Source: Oegoconia quadripuncta (Eukaryota > Arthropoda > Insecta > Lepidoptera > Autostichidae). From it: a DNA stretch of 64,000 bases. Every line of letters begins with the position of its first letter. Position 1 is the first letter of the stretch. The translations under genes and the position numbers were made by a program. The DNA lies in NCBI GenBank assembly GCA_949316235.1, contig OX438748.1:30498836-30562835 (forward strand), given 5' to 3'. Shown in pieces: positions 10,739 to 22,690 of this stretch. The notes under the pieces were generated by a model. It searched no databases. It saw nothing but the letters and a program-made list of their open reading frames with translations, and had not been told where the DNA came from.

Positions 10739-10967
10739 TTGTTCAACGTTTTGAAGGTACGGTATACTGAAGTCATTTATTTAAAACTCTAGTGAAGAGA
10801 CATCGAAGGGGTACATTAAATTCAAATAAATTAGCATTTTGAATTTGAAGTTCTTGGAACTCAGCATTAATCTAGGTTTCAAATCTTTTAGAGGGTTAAA
10901 TGATGAATAAGTTGGCCTCTTTTCATCGCTGAAAAGGCGGTTGTGATTAATTTGACTGTGTTTTTTT
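10739..10967. other. No recognised feature
   Basis: Short AT-rich spacer ending at a T run that may be the tail of the next LINE fragment. Confidence 0.4.
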
Positions 10968-11390
10968 TTACAAGCTTTTATTTAAATTACTTCGTATGTA
11001 TGTAGGTATTGTATTGTATGTGTGTGTGGCTGTTACAGGTCATCGGAGACCTGTATCACTGCGACCGTTGCCGATCTATTGTGATCGCCACTAACCTACA
11101 GTTCGTTGCTCAGGTTTGCCTCTTTGAGGAATTGGATAATTTTCCTGGCACCGATGGTTTTTATCTCATCCGGGTGTAATAAGTGGCTGCCCAGGTGGAT
11201 ATTACGTTTACGCATTAGCGGGCCACATTCACACAGCAGATGTGCAGGTGTTTCCTCTGCGAGGAGGCAAAGTCTGCACATTCCTGTTTCTCGGAGCCCT
11301 ATGTTGAGCATGTGTTTGCTCAGACAGTAGTGTCCCGTTAGTGCCCTTGTGAGAATGCGTAAATTGTTCCTACTCAGTGTCTGTAGGTAT
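10968..11390 (-). pseudogene. LINE ORF2 C-terminus (RNase H/zinc-knuckle end)
   Basis: The minus frame 11,096-~11,390 encodes RILTRALTGHYCLSKHMLNI, then CRLCLLAEETPAHLLCECGP, then RKRNIHLG. The TGH...GL...CRLC...EET..H.L.C pattern is typical of the C-terminal end of LINEs of the I/R1/Jockey group. It ends with a stop at 11,096 and a short 3' region running to a T run (A tail) near 10,968. Strongly 5'-truncated, with upstream residues unrelated. Which clade is unsure. Confidence 0.65.
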
Positions 11391-11402
11391 ACATTTATAC
11401 AT

Positions 11403-11575
11403 ATATGATGATATGCCACTGGCAAGATTCCTAGGGTTCCTACCATGCGAAATTTATTTGGAACTCATATTTTTCTCCTAGTTTACTTTATATATTTAAT
11501 TTAATGATGTAATTATGTGGGATAGGCTACAAACGCGACCGTCAAATGACATAATTAACGCTTATTCTATGATAC
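11403..11575 (+). repeat. Interspersed repeat F
   Basis: About 170 bp closely similar to 22,455-22,640: landmarks catgcgaaatttatttggaa, aatgatgtaattatgtgg, ctacaaacgcgaccgt. Non-coding, unclassified; strand arbitrary. Confidence 0.6.
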
Positions 11576-11849
11576 TTCTGAAAAAAAATCTTCCTATGCC
11601 AATACCTTCTATTTCACCTAGCTAATATGCCAATTTGTTTAACTGACGGTATAAAAAACTCATCCAGTATACAGATTTAGTCTAGAATAATATGTTATAA
11701 TCATGATGGAGTTTGTTTTAAAAATATTTTTAATATAGAACTTGATATGTTTTTTCCGCGACTTAATAGTTCTTTTCTGTTTGATAGAGTATACAGCCGC
11801 GGTAGTACCACATAAATTTGGTGAAGATTTTGTACTTTGGAGAAAGAGA
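11576..11849. other. No recognised feature
   Basis: AT-rich spacer. Confidence 0.4.
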
Positions 11850-12345
11850 AGGTAACCTTAAGGTAATATCAACGACAACAACAACAACGGTAACATCGCT
11901 AAAAATAGTGATAGGCACAATGTTAATACAAGGAATAAAAACCAGTTATCTCTTTATGTTAGCCGACTTCACAAAGTTACTAAATCCTTCAAAGGACAAT
12001 GTATAGGCTTTTATAATAAGGTTCCAGTTGACATTCAAAATTTGCCTTTAAATAAATTTAAAGCAATCATAAAACAGAAATTATTAACAAAAGGCTATTA
12101 TAAAATCATTGACTATTTGAATGATAAGCAAGCATGGACATAGCTTTCTTATTATTCATATAATTATCAAATCACCATAACCCATAATCTGTTTAAAAGA
12201 GCAACCCTAGAGTTTCTTGCTCGTTCTTCTCTGGGGAGTCAGCTTTGTAAATGAGCAGTAAATTTAAATGTAATATTAATAGTGACGTTTTGAAGTGATA
12301 ATTTTATCCTATGAAATAAAATATTTTGATTTGATTTGACTTACT
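11850..12345 (+). pseudogene. LINE-E 3' end: RT C-terminus plus 3' UTR
   Basis: A frame open from about 11,850 to the stop at 12,141-12,143 encodes a C-terminal RT tail with the signature CIGFYNKVPVDIQNLPLNKF, then GYYKIIDYLNDKQAWT-stop. The 3' UTR carries 'aaaagagcaaccctagagtttcttgctcgttcttct' as a landmark and ends in tttgatttgattt-like simple repeat. Same family at 25,021, 47,018, 48,775 (plus), 35,068 and 46,262 (minus). A 5'-truncated LINE; clade not assigned. Confidence 0.7.
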
Positions 12346-12507
12346 GCCCCCGTAACATGACTATATTATCTCGAACGACTTAAAAGTTTATCGCGCCTGT
12401 CATGCGACTAGTGCAGAAGTTGGTAGATTTGCCAATATTTGGGCAGTTCAGAAATTAAGGTTAATGTAGGGATAAATAATTTCTGTAATATACTTAATAT
12501 ATTACTT

Positions 12508-12836
12508 TAACCGCCTCCGTGGCTCAGTGTAAACAACATGGGATTACGATTCGGAGTTCCGGATCTCCAGCGGGGTACATATTTAGTACTCGGTTTGGTT
12601 GGCAGGGCATTTTAAATATCCGCCTGGCTAGCTACCACCATCTATCTAAATCTACCGCCAAACAGCAATGTTAATAGCATTGTCGTGTTCCGGTTGTCAG
12701 AGATAAGACAGCCAGTTCTCCAAATAAGATTGGGGGCCCGAGTAAGTACGCTTCCATCACTTAACATCTTCACTTAACATCAGCTGTGATTGAGGTCAAG
12801 TCCTAACGCGGTGAGCATTGATAAAAACAATCTTAT
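12508..12836 (+). repeat. SINE-A, full length but diverged
   Basis: Box A region retained (gtggctcagtg). Box B is damaged (agttccggatctcc), so this copy is unlikely to be transcribed. A tail is short and interrupted. Confidence 0.8.
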
Positions 12837-12869
12837 TATCCAATGAGGGCGCCACTGGACTGAATAAAC

Positions 12870-13146
12870 CCTCTAAAAGAGCTACCAATATTTCATCTGC
12901 GTCTGCCGCTAAGTAGTAATGTTTTATTTCGGTTGTTTGAGATCAGATTGCCAGTCCCCCAAATAAAGTTGGGATTTCAAGTTATGAATAGGTTTCTGTG
13001 GCGCACTTTTGTATTGTGTTAAACCTTTTTCATATATAATGAATAAATAGAAAAAAAAAAAAGTGTGCGCGCTTACTTCTGCCTTATCTTCACTTAACGT
13101 CAGACGTGATTCAGGTCAAGGGTTAAGCTGTTATGCATCAAAAAGA
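12870..13146 (+). repeat. Old SINE-A remnant with an internal insertion
   Basis: Body and tail of SINE-A with many changes. A foreign ~75-bp piece (about 12,985-13,060) with 'aatgaataaatag' and A12 interrupts it, looking like a retroposed 3' end with a polyadenylation signal. Confidence 0.5.
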
Positions 13147-13599
13147 CTAACTAAATAAAATAAAGCTGTCAAACACGACCAACATTTATAATTCACACGC
13201 CTACTAAACATAATATTTATATGTACAATGAAGCAATTATATATACGATCCAAAATTGAATCGCGGGACGTCTTAATTCCATGAAGTACAATGGAGCCGA
13301 ACAATGCTTGTCTTTCATTGTGAAATATCGCCGGAATCCATTGTCCGATTGGATGATATATTGACTCCCCTATCGACTATGGGGAACAGTTTTCCATAGA
13401 GTGACTTATGGATCGCAGACAATTCACAAAAAATCGGTCTTACAATGCCTTTGTCTCACCGTTTTCCTGATTTGGGAAGATTGCACGTACTTTATCTTCC
13501 TGATTAATCCTTACTTAGCGTTAAATCATTACATAAGCTTTACTTTCCTACTGTTGGAGCAGAGGCAGGTTACCTGTAGTTATGATCAATACTGACAAC
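13147..13599. other. No recognised feature
   Basis: The frame 13,401-13,595 has no family motif. Confidence 0.4.
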
Positions 13600-13692
13600 A
13601 TAGGCCAAGTGCAGATTTGCGTGAGATTAGTGGCCATCTGACTGCCAGTGTATTCAGGCCGTCCGTGAAAAGCTAAGCCAGATGTCGCTAAT
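13600..13692 (-). repeat. 5S-type composite SINE, tail remnant
   Basis: Decayed reverse match to the body: ggccaagtgcagatttgcgt, then gagattagtggccatctgac and gctaagcca. The head is absent. Confidence 0.5.
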
Positions 13693-14094
13693 CGAATAAG
13701 ATTAGTGAATGCTATAGATACTTAAAGTTAAATGTAGGCTGGCAGGCTGAAAATCTGTGCTGCATGGTTGCTGCCGCCCAGGGTACGCTTTGTCTGTTCC
13801 CACCACCCACGCACGTATACACCCCGTCCTATTTTGGGGACTGGCTATCGTATCTCTATTTAATACAGAATAAATCAAAAAAGTTGTTTTAAGTTGCACT
13901 CAAGAAGCCTATATAGGGGTTATTTTAAAAAAGTGGGCGTTTTTATCAATACCTTGAATTCTCGAAAATAACCGTAATTTACGTTATTTATGTAATTAGC
14001 TTTTAGGCTTCTCGAGATCGCCAGATCTAGGTCAAGATTTGTTATGTATTTAAAAAGAAATCTTATTTATATTACTGGATGGAGAAACCCTCTT

Positions 14095-14190
14095 AAAGAT
14101 TCTTATTACCAACCAAATTGAATATTAAACCCCGCTGAGAATCGAACCCGCGACCTTCGATTTGTTAACCTAACCTAGTTTACATTCACA
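14095..14190 (-). repeat. SINE-A head remnant
   Basis: Contains the reverse of box B (gaatcgaacccgcgacct) with 'accaaccaaattgaat'. The rest of the element is gone; a further faint tail is at 14,448-14,490. Confidence 0.55.
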
Positions 14191-15147
14191 CACACATTAT
14201 TCTTGGAGCTTTGAAGTAGTGAACTACCCTTGTTCATAATAATATTAGAGACGTCAATAATTTTTATCACAAAAGCGAAATTTAATTATTTAGCAATAAG
14301 ATACCAAGTAATTATACTAACAAAGTGTTTATATAACAAAGTCACCATATCGGTGGGACTACAGATGACGCCACCGACGAGCAGAGAGACTGCAGAGGCG
14401 TGAGACGTTATTTCACTGAACTGTTCATACCTTTCACCTGTCATCACTTAACATTCGTCGCTCAATCGCTAACCCGTTGTCCATAAAAATAGACAGCAAT
14501 TATACGAGGCATATTATTATAGTGTGTCTAAAAGTACGTTATCCATTATTTCAGATCGCATGACTGCATTCAAAATTGTAGGTGAATCGGCGCTCAAATA
14601 TAATGGGATCGTGTCGATGTGGCTAGCGGGGAGGCTCTATATCGGTAAGCTGCATTGACTAATACCCTTACCCTTAAGTCGCAAATTACCAACTAAAACT
14701 ATATTCCCAGCCTCTATGATTTACCCCCGACGAAAAGACGGGTGTTATGTTTTTGACGGCGTTTAAGACGCGTCCCAGCTCCTAGAATGGAAAGTATACT
14801 CACCATCATATTTCCAACGACATTATTATAGGTAGTTATAACAGATTCTATGAAAGGCTACGGTACTATGCTCGAAAGCTTCAATCGAGAAACATGGGAT
14901 AAACGAAAATTATGGCGCATGCCCGTTTGGTGCCACATCCCTGTCATAGTCAAAAGTCATTGTCATGCCATTGTCATTGTCAAAGGTCACCCTCGACTCG
15001 TCCACAAGCATTAGATTCATAATTTGACAGAATTTCAGAAATTGTTTAGTATAGTGTTATTCCTCTATGGTATTACACATCTATTAGGATATGTGGTCTG
15101 TGGTTTTATCTCTAGCACTTTTTTTTTTGTTTTTTATTTATTTTTTA
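14191..15147. other. Mostly unrecognised
   Basis: 14,725-14,775 has a faint 'acccccgacgaaaagacggg' repeat piece. Around 14,940-14,990 'cattgtcat' is repeated locally. No genes seen. Confidence 0.4.
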
Positions 15148-15366
15148 TTTTTTTTATATGAGAGGGCGGCAAACGAGCATGCGGGTCACTAGATGGAAAG
15201 CAATCACCGCCGCTGATGGACACCCGCAACTCCAAAAGGGTCACAGAAGCGTTGCCGACCTTTGAGGAAGGTGTAGGCTCGTTTCTTGAAGGTTCCAATG
15301 TCGTACTCGTTCGGGAATACCGCTGCCGGAAGTCCGTTCCACAGGGTGGTCGTACGTGGTAAGAAG
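15148..15366 (-). pseudogene. LINE-J 3' end: RT C-terminus
   Basis: The minus frame to 15,204 encodes [20 protein letters not shown], then [17 protein letters not shown] and [17 protein letters not shown]. The WNxLP....FP..Y....FK pattern is the usual C-terminal end of CR1/Jockey-type LINE reverse transcriptases. A 3' region and T run (A tail) follow to ~15,148. The plus-strand copy at 33,656 is nearly identical. Confidence 0.75.
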
Positions 15367-15741
15367 TTTTTTATCCAAACTGTGCAATATACGTATACAT
15401 AATACACCAAATACGAGGTCATTGTAATTGAAATCCAGTACCTACATATTACATTCGAAACAAAGTTTGAAGTTATCGCTACATTTAGTTTGTCAATACT
15501 TAAGTTGGTCAGTAACCCTTCTCTCTTTGATAACATTACCCTTAAAATTCAGGATAAGTCATAATAAAACTTCTAAATTTGGAACTCGCCTCATTCTACT
15601 AACACTTATAGTTCCTTCTTGTAAACTCTTCAACAAATATAAACTACAGTACCTATCGTTGTATACGGAACTCGTATGTTTACGTTACTTACCCCTACTA
15701 AGTATTTGTAGTGGCGTGAATTTTGTCGTTATTTATTAAAT
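15367..15741. other. No recognised feature
   Basis: The frame 15,428-15,739 is hydrophobic and AT-driven, without motif. Confidence 0.4.
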
Positions 15742-16315
15742 ACCTGCTTTCCGCCCGCAGCTTCGCCTGCGTGGAATAAATTTTATCCCGCGGGAAGTTC
15801 TTTTTATTTTCTTTTTTTTACGCAACGGGTTGGTACTTGACCTCAATCACACCTGATGTTAAGTGAAGATGAGGTCGAAGGTGGAAGCGTACTGACCCGG
15901 AAACCTCAAAACGTTTGGGGGACTGGCTATCTTATCTCTGACAACCGGAACACAACAATGCTATTAACATTGCTGCTTGGCGCCAGATTTAGATAAGACG
16001 GTGGTAGCTAGCCAGGCGGACATTTAAAATGCCCTACCATTAACCAACCCGAGTACTTAAAACATGTACCCTGCTGGGGATCTAACCCGCGACCTCCGAA
16101 TCGTAAACCCAATGATGTTTACATTGAGCCACGGAGGCGTTTAAGTTCTCACTTTATCGAGATAGAAGTTATCTAATGTCTTAATCCAGGGTATATTTTA
16201 CCTGTATACCAAATTTCATCCAATTCGCTATGATTGAGCAACGAACAAACAAATAAACAAACAAACAACCAAACTTTCTCATTCTCATATTACTTAGAAG
16301 TTAGATAATAAATAA
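15742..16315 (+). repeat. Repeat R split by a SINE-A
   Basis: The 5' part (gctttccgcccgcagcttcg...tatcccgcggg) ends at 15,801. The 3' part (taatccagggtatatt, aacaaacaaataaac) resumes at 16,143. aagttct at 15,795-15,801 and 16,143-16,149 is the TSD. Confidence 0.75.
15802..16142 (-). repeat. SINE-A nested in repeat R
   Basis: Full-length reverse SINE-A with an interrupted T run (15,802-15,829) and an intact-looking head. Its 7-bp TSD shows insertion by target-primed reverse transcription. Confidence 0.85.
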
Positions 16316-16423
16316 TAAAAACTAAGTTTTTTTTTGGTATAATGGCTTTAATTGAGCATAAGTTTGGTATTAGTTTTTATTGAGTCTATGTAAATGAATA
16401 AACAAAAAGTATAATAAACAATG

Positions 16424-16561
16424 GTGTCGATTCGAATGTACACCAACTAAACTAAAACCAGTTTTAAATTAGCACTGTCTCTTTCTCCCTGGAACAGTAC
16501 GATGCGACGGCACCACTCCAAAACTGGTTTTAGTTTAGTTGGTGTACATCCGAATCGACAC
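16424..16561. mobile_element. Fold-back MITE, 42-bp arms
   Basis: Arms 16,424-16,465 and 16,520-16,561 are reverse complements with one mismatch in 42. The loop is 54 bp. No coding capacity. Likely a non-autonomous DNA element; superfamily not assigned because a flanking TSD is not clear. Confidence 0.8.
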
Positions 16562-16650
16562 TACTGTTAATATTTGTGACACCAAACGCTAATATTTGGG
16601 ATTGACCATCTCATTTGAAATAAAGGTCTGGACGTCATGTATGTATGTAT
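16562..16650 (+). repeat. Repeat H fragment
   Basis: Carries accaaacgctaatatttggg and catttgaaataaaggtc, as at 4870-4930. Confidence 0.5.
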
Positions 16651-16790
16651 AAATAAATAAATATTTCGGACACTCGCACCAATCATCTAGTCCCAAACTA
16701 AGCAAAGGTTGTACTATAGATACTAGATGTCGCATAAACATACAAATTTACACCTCGCGGGATTCGAACCCGCATTATGTAGTTTCGGCT
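16650..16790 (-). repeat. SINE-C, truncated
   Basis: Reverse tail (tagtcccaaactaagcaaag) and box B (cgggattcgaacccgc). The middle is deleted. Confidence 0.7.
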
Positions 16791-17804
16791 ATAATGAGAT
16801 GTGTGGTTTGTGAATTAGTTACACAATTTCTTCTTCTTTTCGAGTTGATGCAAGTTTAAATTTTTTTCGATGAAAAATTAACTACTCTAATAGCACTCTA
16901 CACAATATTTAAGGATAATTACTTCATGGCCCATTGAAGTATATTTATGTATTGCGCTATATACTTTCAAACAATCAAATATGCCTTAATATTTCTACAT
17001 CGAAATAGTGTAGTACATAATGGAATATCATATGTTATATACTACATAACTCACATTATGTGCATAATTTTTTCATAATTATCGAAAAACTAACTCCTAA
17101 AATCAATTCCATTCACGTCTGAAATTGATCCCCAATTTGCTACCACTTAAAAGTTTATCAAATAAATTTCAAAATAAATAATTGTACAGACAGATACTGA
17201 GATTATTCCACGTGTTCTGTCTTACAAATAAGGTACACTGAAAAGTATTAACTTCCTTAAGTAATAAAAAAATATTAACTGACCTAAATAAAAACAAATA
17301 GTAGTGGTTAAGGATTGTTCGCTTTGCGAGTCAAGGTGGTGTTGACTCGACTCGAAGACACAAAGGAAATATTTGAACTGTTGTCGGGGCGCGCTTCCAT
17401 CGAAGGGTTGCTTACAGAACAGCTTTGAAAAATTTTCTTAGTAGAAAGAAGTTCCTTGTTGAACGATTGCTTGAATAGAGTAGTCAACTAAGGCTTCCAA
17501 CCAAGCATCACAAAGATTTGTAAATTGTATTTCTTAACAAACAACAAATAAGCAAAATTTATAAAAAATACAGTGAAAAGGTAGGTAAAACTGCTGATTT
17601 TTAGTCCCCCCCGCTCCCGTAAAAATTATCCCAATAAGACGATTTTTACTATGAAGCTGAGCTATAGTCATTCAGTCACATCATAATTTAATAACAGAAA
17701 AACCGAAAGCAATGGACTGTAAACAAAATAAAGTAGTACACACAATTAGTAAACAAAGGTGCTTGACCGGATTAATATTGTAGTATGTTACCTCATCTGG
17801 AGGT
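16791..17804. other. No recognised feature (1 kb)
   Basis: AT-rich, no long frame or repeat landmark. Confidence 0.5.
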
Positions 17805-17817
17805 AGGTGATTATATA

Positions 17818-17990
17818 CCTGGAGCCGCTTATGCGTTCCCAGGTCCTCCCTACTGCCGAGGAAGGTCGCCGGGGGGTTTCAGTGGGTAGAACCGCTCCGA
17901 TCTGGAGCGGAGAATACCACATATCCCCGCCGCTGATCCCCGTCGGCGGCAGGTTGAACGCGAAAAGGAGTTTCGCCTCGACAAAAAAAA
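17818..17990 (+). mobile_element. 5'-truncated R1-like LINE tail
   Basis: A GC-rich 173-bp insert in AT-rich DNA ending in ~9 A. Flanks aggtgattatata (17,805-17,817) and aggcgattatata (17,991-18,003) form a 13-bp TSD with one mismatch. Shares the tttcagtgggta block with the insert at 10,422. Confidence 0.7.
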
Positions 17991-18003
17991 AGGCGATTAT
18001 ATA

Positions 18004-19165
18004 GTTCTTAGAACAATGATTTAAAATTGCACAAAATAAAGCAGAACGGTTGTAGATTGATGAGGTGGGATAGCATCATATTTAACATCAAATTTAACAA
18101 TCATAGTGACACCGCGACTAAGAAAATAAAGATGCCAATGTCCACATCCAGTAGTATGTTGATGATGATGTAGGTAGTCCTTGACGTTCCCCTTCCACCT
18201 GGAAATTTCATTCCATTCATTTTGGAATTGATGTTGAGATAAATAAAAAAGATTAGCAATACGGAAAGGTTAATTAGTACAGAAACTACACAGTAAAAAA
18301 AGGTAATATGATTGGGCGTTTTATACGACAAAACATTATCCAACTAGTACTATCTTTATCGCTCTCCTCATCCACAAAATTCCACAAGGCGTTAGCGTCC
18401 CTCCAGACATCCTTATCACAATTTTTACTAGCATCGCATTACCGCACATTCGACGTTAGATAAACCAAACGAACCATAAATTGTAATGGCTCCCCATTCC
18501 ATCTATCAGGGTGATCGTTATTGAATCCTACTGTTTAGTTGCAGATGGGCGACTGGTTGTTGCAATCTTTGACAATTTTACTTTAAGTATCAACGTGGAG
18601 TGGATTTTCAAAGAGGTTTGTATACATGTTAAGAAGAATTTCATTTACAAATGGTTTTGTTACAATAATTACAATACTCAATAGCTATTTATGTATATAG
18701 ATGTATACTCAATAAATTTGTTCATTTATAGATTACAATTTATATAGAATATATATCTATACGAACTTATATCCAAACTGCTCATAATATAACCTTTTTG
18801 AGCTTGCCGTATTCGAATAAAAAGTAAAAATCGCTTAGGAACATTATATGAGTTGCACATCACTCGTGCTAGTCGCAATTTAGTCGCAAGTCTACGAAAT
18901 CTAGACCAATCCTGAGAGAATCGGCAGCACATCAAGGATATTAGAGGGGTACAATGCGTCAGCTATCACGGCTAGTCGGCACAAAATGTAGTAAGTAAAT
19001 AAAATATTGTACAGTTACGTTCCATCTTATTAGGTGAGCTGTTAGGAGATCCTAATCTGTTTAAGTCGATGTCATGCTTGGTGGACCATCCTATATAGTC
19101 GACCACACATCAAACTGCCGAGCTGCCGTACGGTGGCATCAAACTTTAAACTTCATTTATTTCAA
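18004..19165. other. No recognised feature (1.2 kb)
   Basis: Frames at 18,101-18,343 and 18,726-18,935 (minus) have no motif. Confidence 0.45.
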
Positions 19166-19805
19166 TTTAACAAATGAGAGACACTTACACTATGTATAGG
19201 GCACTTAATTACTCTGTGTAGAGCGCACACGGACCACGCACAGGGCATACAGTTCACTACGTATAGGTCACTCTATTACTATACGTAGCGTGTATATACT
19301 ACGTACAGGACACACAGTTACACAACTACGTATAGGACACTTAATTACTCTACGTATTCACAAAGATTACGTACAGGGCATACAGCTACACTTACACTGC
19401 GTATAGTGCACTCCATTACTCTATATTGCGCACCCAACCTTAGTACAGGACGCACAGTAACACCATGTATGGTTACTCAATTACTCTACGTAATACACAC
19501 AGATTACTTACAGTGCACACAGTTGCACTACCTATAGGACACTCAGGAAACAAGCGTGTTCGTACTCTACGTCGCGTATATAAACTACGTACAGGATACA
19601 CAGACTATGTACGAGGTATACAGTTCCGTACGTTTAGGGTACTCGATTACTCTACGTATCGTGTATAGACTACGTGCAGGACAAACAGTTACACTACCTA
19701 TAGGACACTCAATTACTCTACGTATTACACACAGATTACGTACAGGGCAGACAGTTCTACGTATTGCACATTAACTACGTACGGGGCACACAATAACACT
19801 ATAAA
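19166..19805. repeat. Degenerate 66-71 bp minisatellite
   Basis: The marker attact recurs near 19,208, 19,275, 19,344, 19,415, 19,480, 19,646 and 19,712. Units combine tacgtataggacactcaatt, tactctacgtatt and tacgtacagggca-like pieces. About nine units, well diverged. Confidence 0.85.
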
Positions 19806-20283
19806 CGTGGTGAGCTCCACAAATGTATTCTCGCTAGATACATGGAGTTTGAGCTTATAAGTAATAGATACGAAAGAAAATACTTCTGCTGATGTAATTG
19901 TAAGACATCAAGTTTTTCTTTATGAACAATTTCTTGCTGCAGCCATACTCCATCTCATCCGTCTACAAGCGAAGGACAGAAAAGCAGAAAGCGCCAGGCT
20001 AGAGCTTGTTCTTCGTCGTTATATTATTGTAATGGATATACTATATACATACCATTTCCCATTGTCGTTTCATAATATTTCAACTAATATTTTTTCTTAA
20101 TTAAAGTATCCAAGATATTGTATTATTCATATCGCCAAATTAATTTTTTGTTTCGAAGTATTAAATCTATTTTAGTTGTTAAAATACAAGGCGAAAACTT
20201 AAAACCAAAGCTAAACTAAAGGACGAATACGTCGTTTTTCTTAATTGATTATTTTTCTTTTATTTAGTAATTTGAGTCTGAGA
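19806..20283. other. No recognised feature
   Basis: AT-rich spacer. Confidence 0.4.
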
Positions 20284-20923
20284 GATAACTACCCACTCAA
20301 CCGTCCGTGGTTACACCTGTAACCAAAAAAAAAAGACCAGTCTACTGTCCGTGGTTACAACCGTAACTAATGCGCGCTACCTTGATGCGGTTCGAAACAA
20401 TTCCTCCTATTATCTGCAGTTGAAACTGTTTGGGGAAAAATAGAGGGCAGTATTCGATTGTTCTCATAGCCAAAAAAAAATTTTATGACAGTTCGATCAG
20501 TCAGTTATCTGTAGGGAACAGTGTTCCAACATTTATGTCGTAAGTAATTATAATGTTTTTACATATTTCTGGGCTCATTATTTATCAAAATGATCGTGAG
20601 GATTAGTACTTTAGGATTATGCATTATTACAGTTTGTAGCGATATTTCGAATATGATTTCAATCTTCTGTTATAAAATCTTATGTTATCCGCAGTTTTTA
20701 TTACTCTAGAATAATATTTTCTATATTCGTTTATACGATGTTTTAATCTGTAATCCTTCCCTATACTTACGTTTTTTTGTCGCTATAGCTGTTGTAGTTT
20801 TCCAGATATGAAGGTTTTTATTAATAATGGCACCGTGCGCGCAGCACAAAAGTGCGACCGCGCGGAGCGGACAGTAGACCGCAATTTGGCCGCGCGGGCC
20901 GGATGGTTGAGTGGCTATTTATG
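20284..20923. mobile_element. Possible TIR element (~640 bp)
   Basis: Ends 20,284-20,306 and 20,901-20,923 are inverted repeats, 19 of 23 matching (core actcaacc / ggttgagt). Inside: a near-direct repeat of gtccgtggttaca and a GC-rich patch (20,830-20,900). No transposase. TSD not resolved, so the call is tentative. Confidence 0.45.
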
Positions 20924-21405
20924 ATATATTTAACTCTTCCAATATTATTATATATTTAACAGTTGAAGTTGATCACAGACTCCCAAAATGATACCTATGT
21001 GCGCCTTATAAAAATGTTATATCCTGTCGGTATTCCAAAGTATCCATAAATAATAAATATAAATAAATATCCTTAGACAGACCTAAAGAAAGCAAAGTAT
21101 AGTTTATGAGGATTTAATAATGCATCAGCTCTGGGAACTCGTCTTTATTAAGACTTGGTCTCAAGACGATACTAAAAGAAACAAATCTGGCAACTGTACT
21201 GTCCTGAGTCGTAGGGGATGCATTGGGAAAACAAATACCATAAATTACACTCGAGCGCAGGGAGCTTTGGTTAATACTACAATACCTTCAAGATTTCTTC
21301 TGAGAATATACTTAATGGATAAGGTACAAACTTTTTCTGGATATTTAATGACAGCCAAGTAGATAGTAACATGACAAACATTTAGGCCAGTAAGGATACG
21401 CTTTT
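20924..21405. other. No recognised feature
   Basis: The frame 21,120-21,362 (80 codons) has no motif. Confidence 0.4.
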
Positions 21406-21918
21406 AACTTCCTATAATTTTAAAGGTCGTGATTTTTTGCACACGGATAGGGTACCTGTCAGTGATAGAATAAAAACAAATTCTAACAAATCGGTAGCTT
21501 GCTTTCGTTATAATATACATACTTAGTAATAAAACATAGACTATATGATTAAAATTACCACTGTGAATTACTTAGTTAGAACCCCTGTAACTATTTTGAA
21601 AAAAATCGAGCAATAACTTATTTACAATTATGAAAAATTTCACAGAGGGCAATATCACGATTCAATAAACATTTTTAGAAAATATAAAGTAGCTATTGCT
21701 TAATATTTAGAAAATAGTTTTAGAAGATCTTAGCATCTTCTACAACGCAATGAAGTGCACAGTGGTAACTAAAATTTAATATTGTAGATTTTATAACGAA
21801 ATACCTACACTATACCTAAAGCAAACTCCTCATGCGTTAGAAAACATTTTTTACAATATCACTGATAGGTACACTGTCTATGTACAAAAAATCAGGGCCT
21901 TCAAGATTATAGGAAGTT
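21406..21918. mobile_element. MITE with 62-bp TIRs
   Basis: Arms 21,406-21,467 and 21,857-21,918 are inverted repeats of equal length, about 52 of 62 matching. The outer end is taacttcctata. The interior is AT-rich and non-coding. An old non-autonomous DNA element; superfamily unknown. Confidence 0.7.
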
Positions 21919-22454
21919 ACATCCCTAAATATGCATATATTGACTGGACTAATTCTTTCGTTGGCAATTAGTGCGCTGGAACATCGCATTCAGCGGAACT
22001 ATTGATAGATAAAATATTTATTCACGGCACAGCACATACAACCAAAATAGAAGAACACAAACTATAAACGTAAATAATACACAAAATAAATAAATAAAAA
22101 CAATAAATTCACTCATAGTACACCAAGCAAGATTTACTTAGCGATGGGTTGTACCCACTGTGCACTAAAAGGGTTCTGAGTCATCATAAAAAAAGCTATA
22201 GTGATCGGGGTCTCTAAACAGTAAACAAAAAAGGTGACCAAATTTTATTAGTATCAGAAATGTTGATATTGGGTAATAGTATTTTGTTACAAAAAAGTTA
22301 AAAAAATTATTTACAAAAATTTGACAAAAAAGTTTTACCAGTGAGTTTTTTACCGCAAGGAAAAAAATACGACATATTAGGTTAGTAAAATAGAAGTTAT
22401 TGGCATAGGTAATTTAATTTAATTTTTTCAAAAACGCACGGAACGGCCGGTGAT
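21919..22454. other. No recognised feature
   Basis: AT-rich, no repeats or frames of note. Confidence 0.4.
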
Positions 22455-22690
22455 TGATATACGACTGGCGTGATTCTTAGGGTGCCTGTCATGCGAAATT
22501 TATTTGGAACTCATATTGTCTCCATGTTTTCTTTATTTAATTTAATATAATGATGTAATTATGTGGAATAAGCTACAAACGCGACCGTGAAATGACACAA
22601 TTTACGCTTTATTCTATTATTCTTTATTTCATTATTTATTTAATGTATTGATATAATTATATGAAATTAACGCTTTTGACGATACCCACT
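22455..22690 (+). repeat. Interspersed repeat F, second copy
   Basis: Matches 11,403-11,575 (tgcgaaatttatttggaact, gctacaaacgcgaccgt). It extends further at its right end. Confidence 0.6.

Noticed and set aside
19166..19805. CRISPR-like array
   Set aside because: Units are diverged throughout with no constant repeat and variable spacer. The DNA is eukaryotic.
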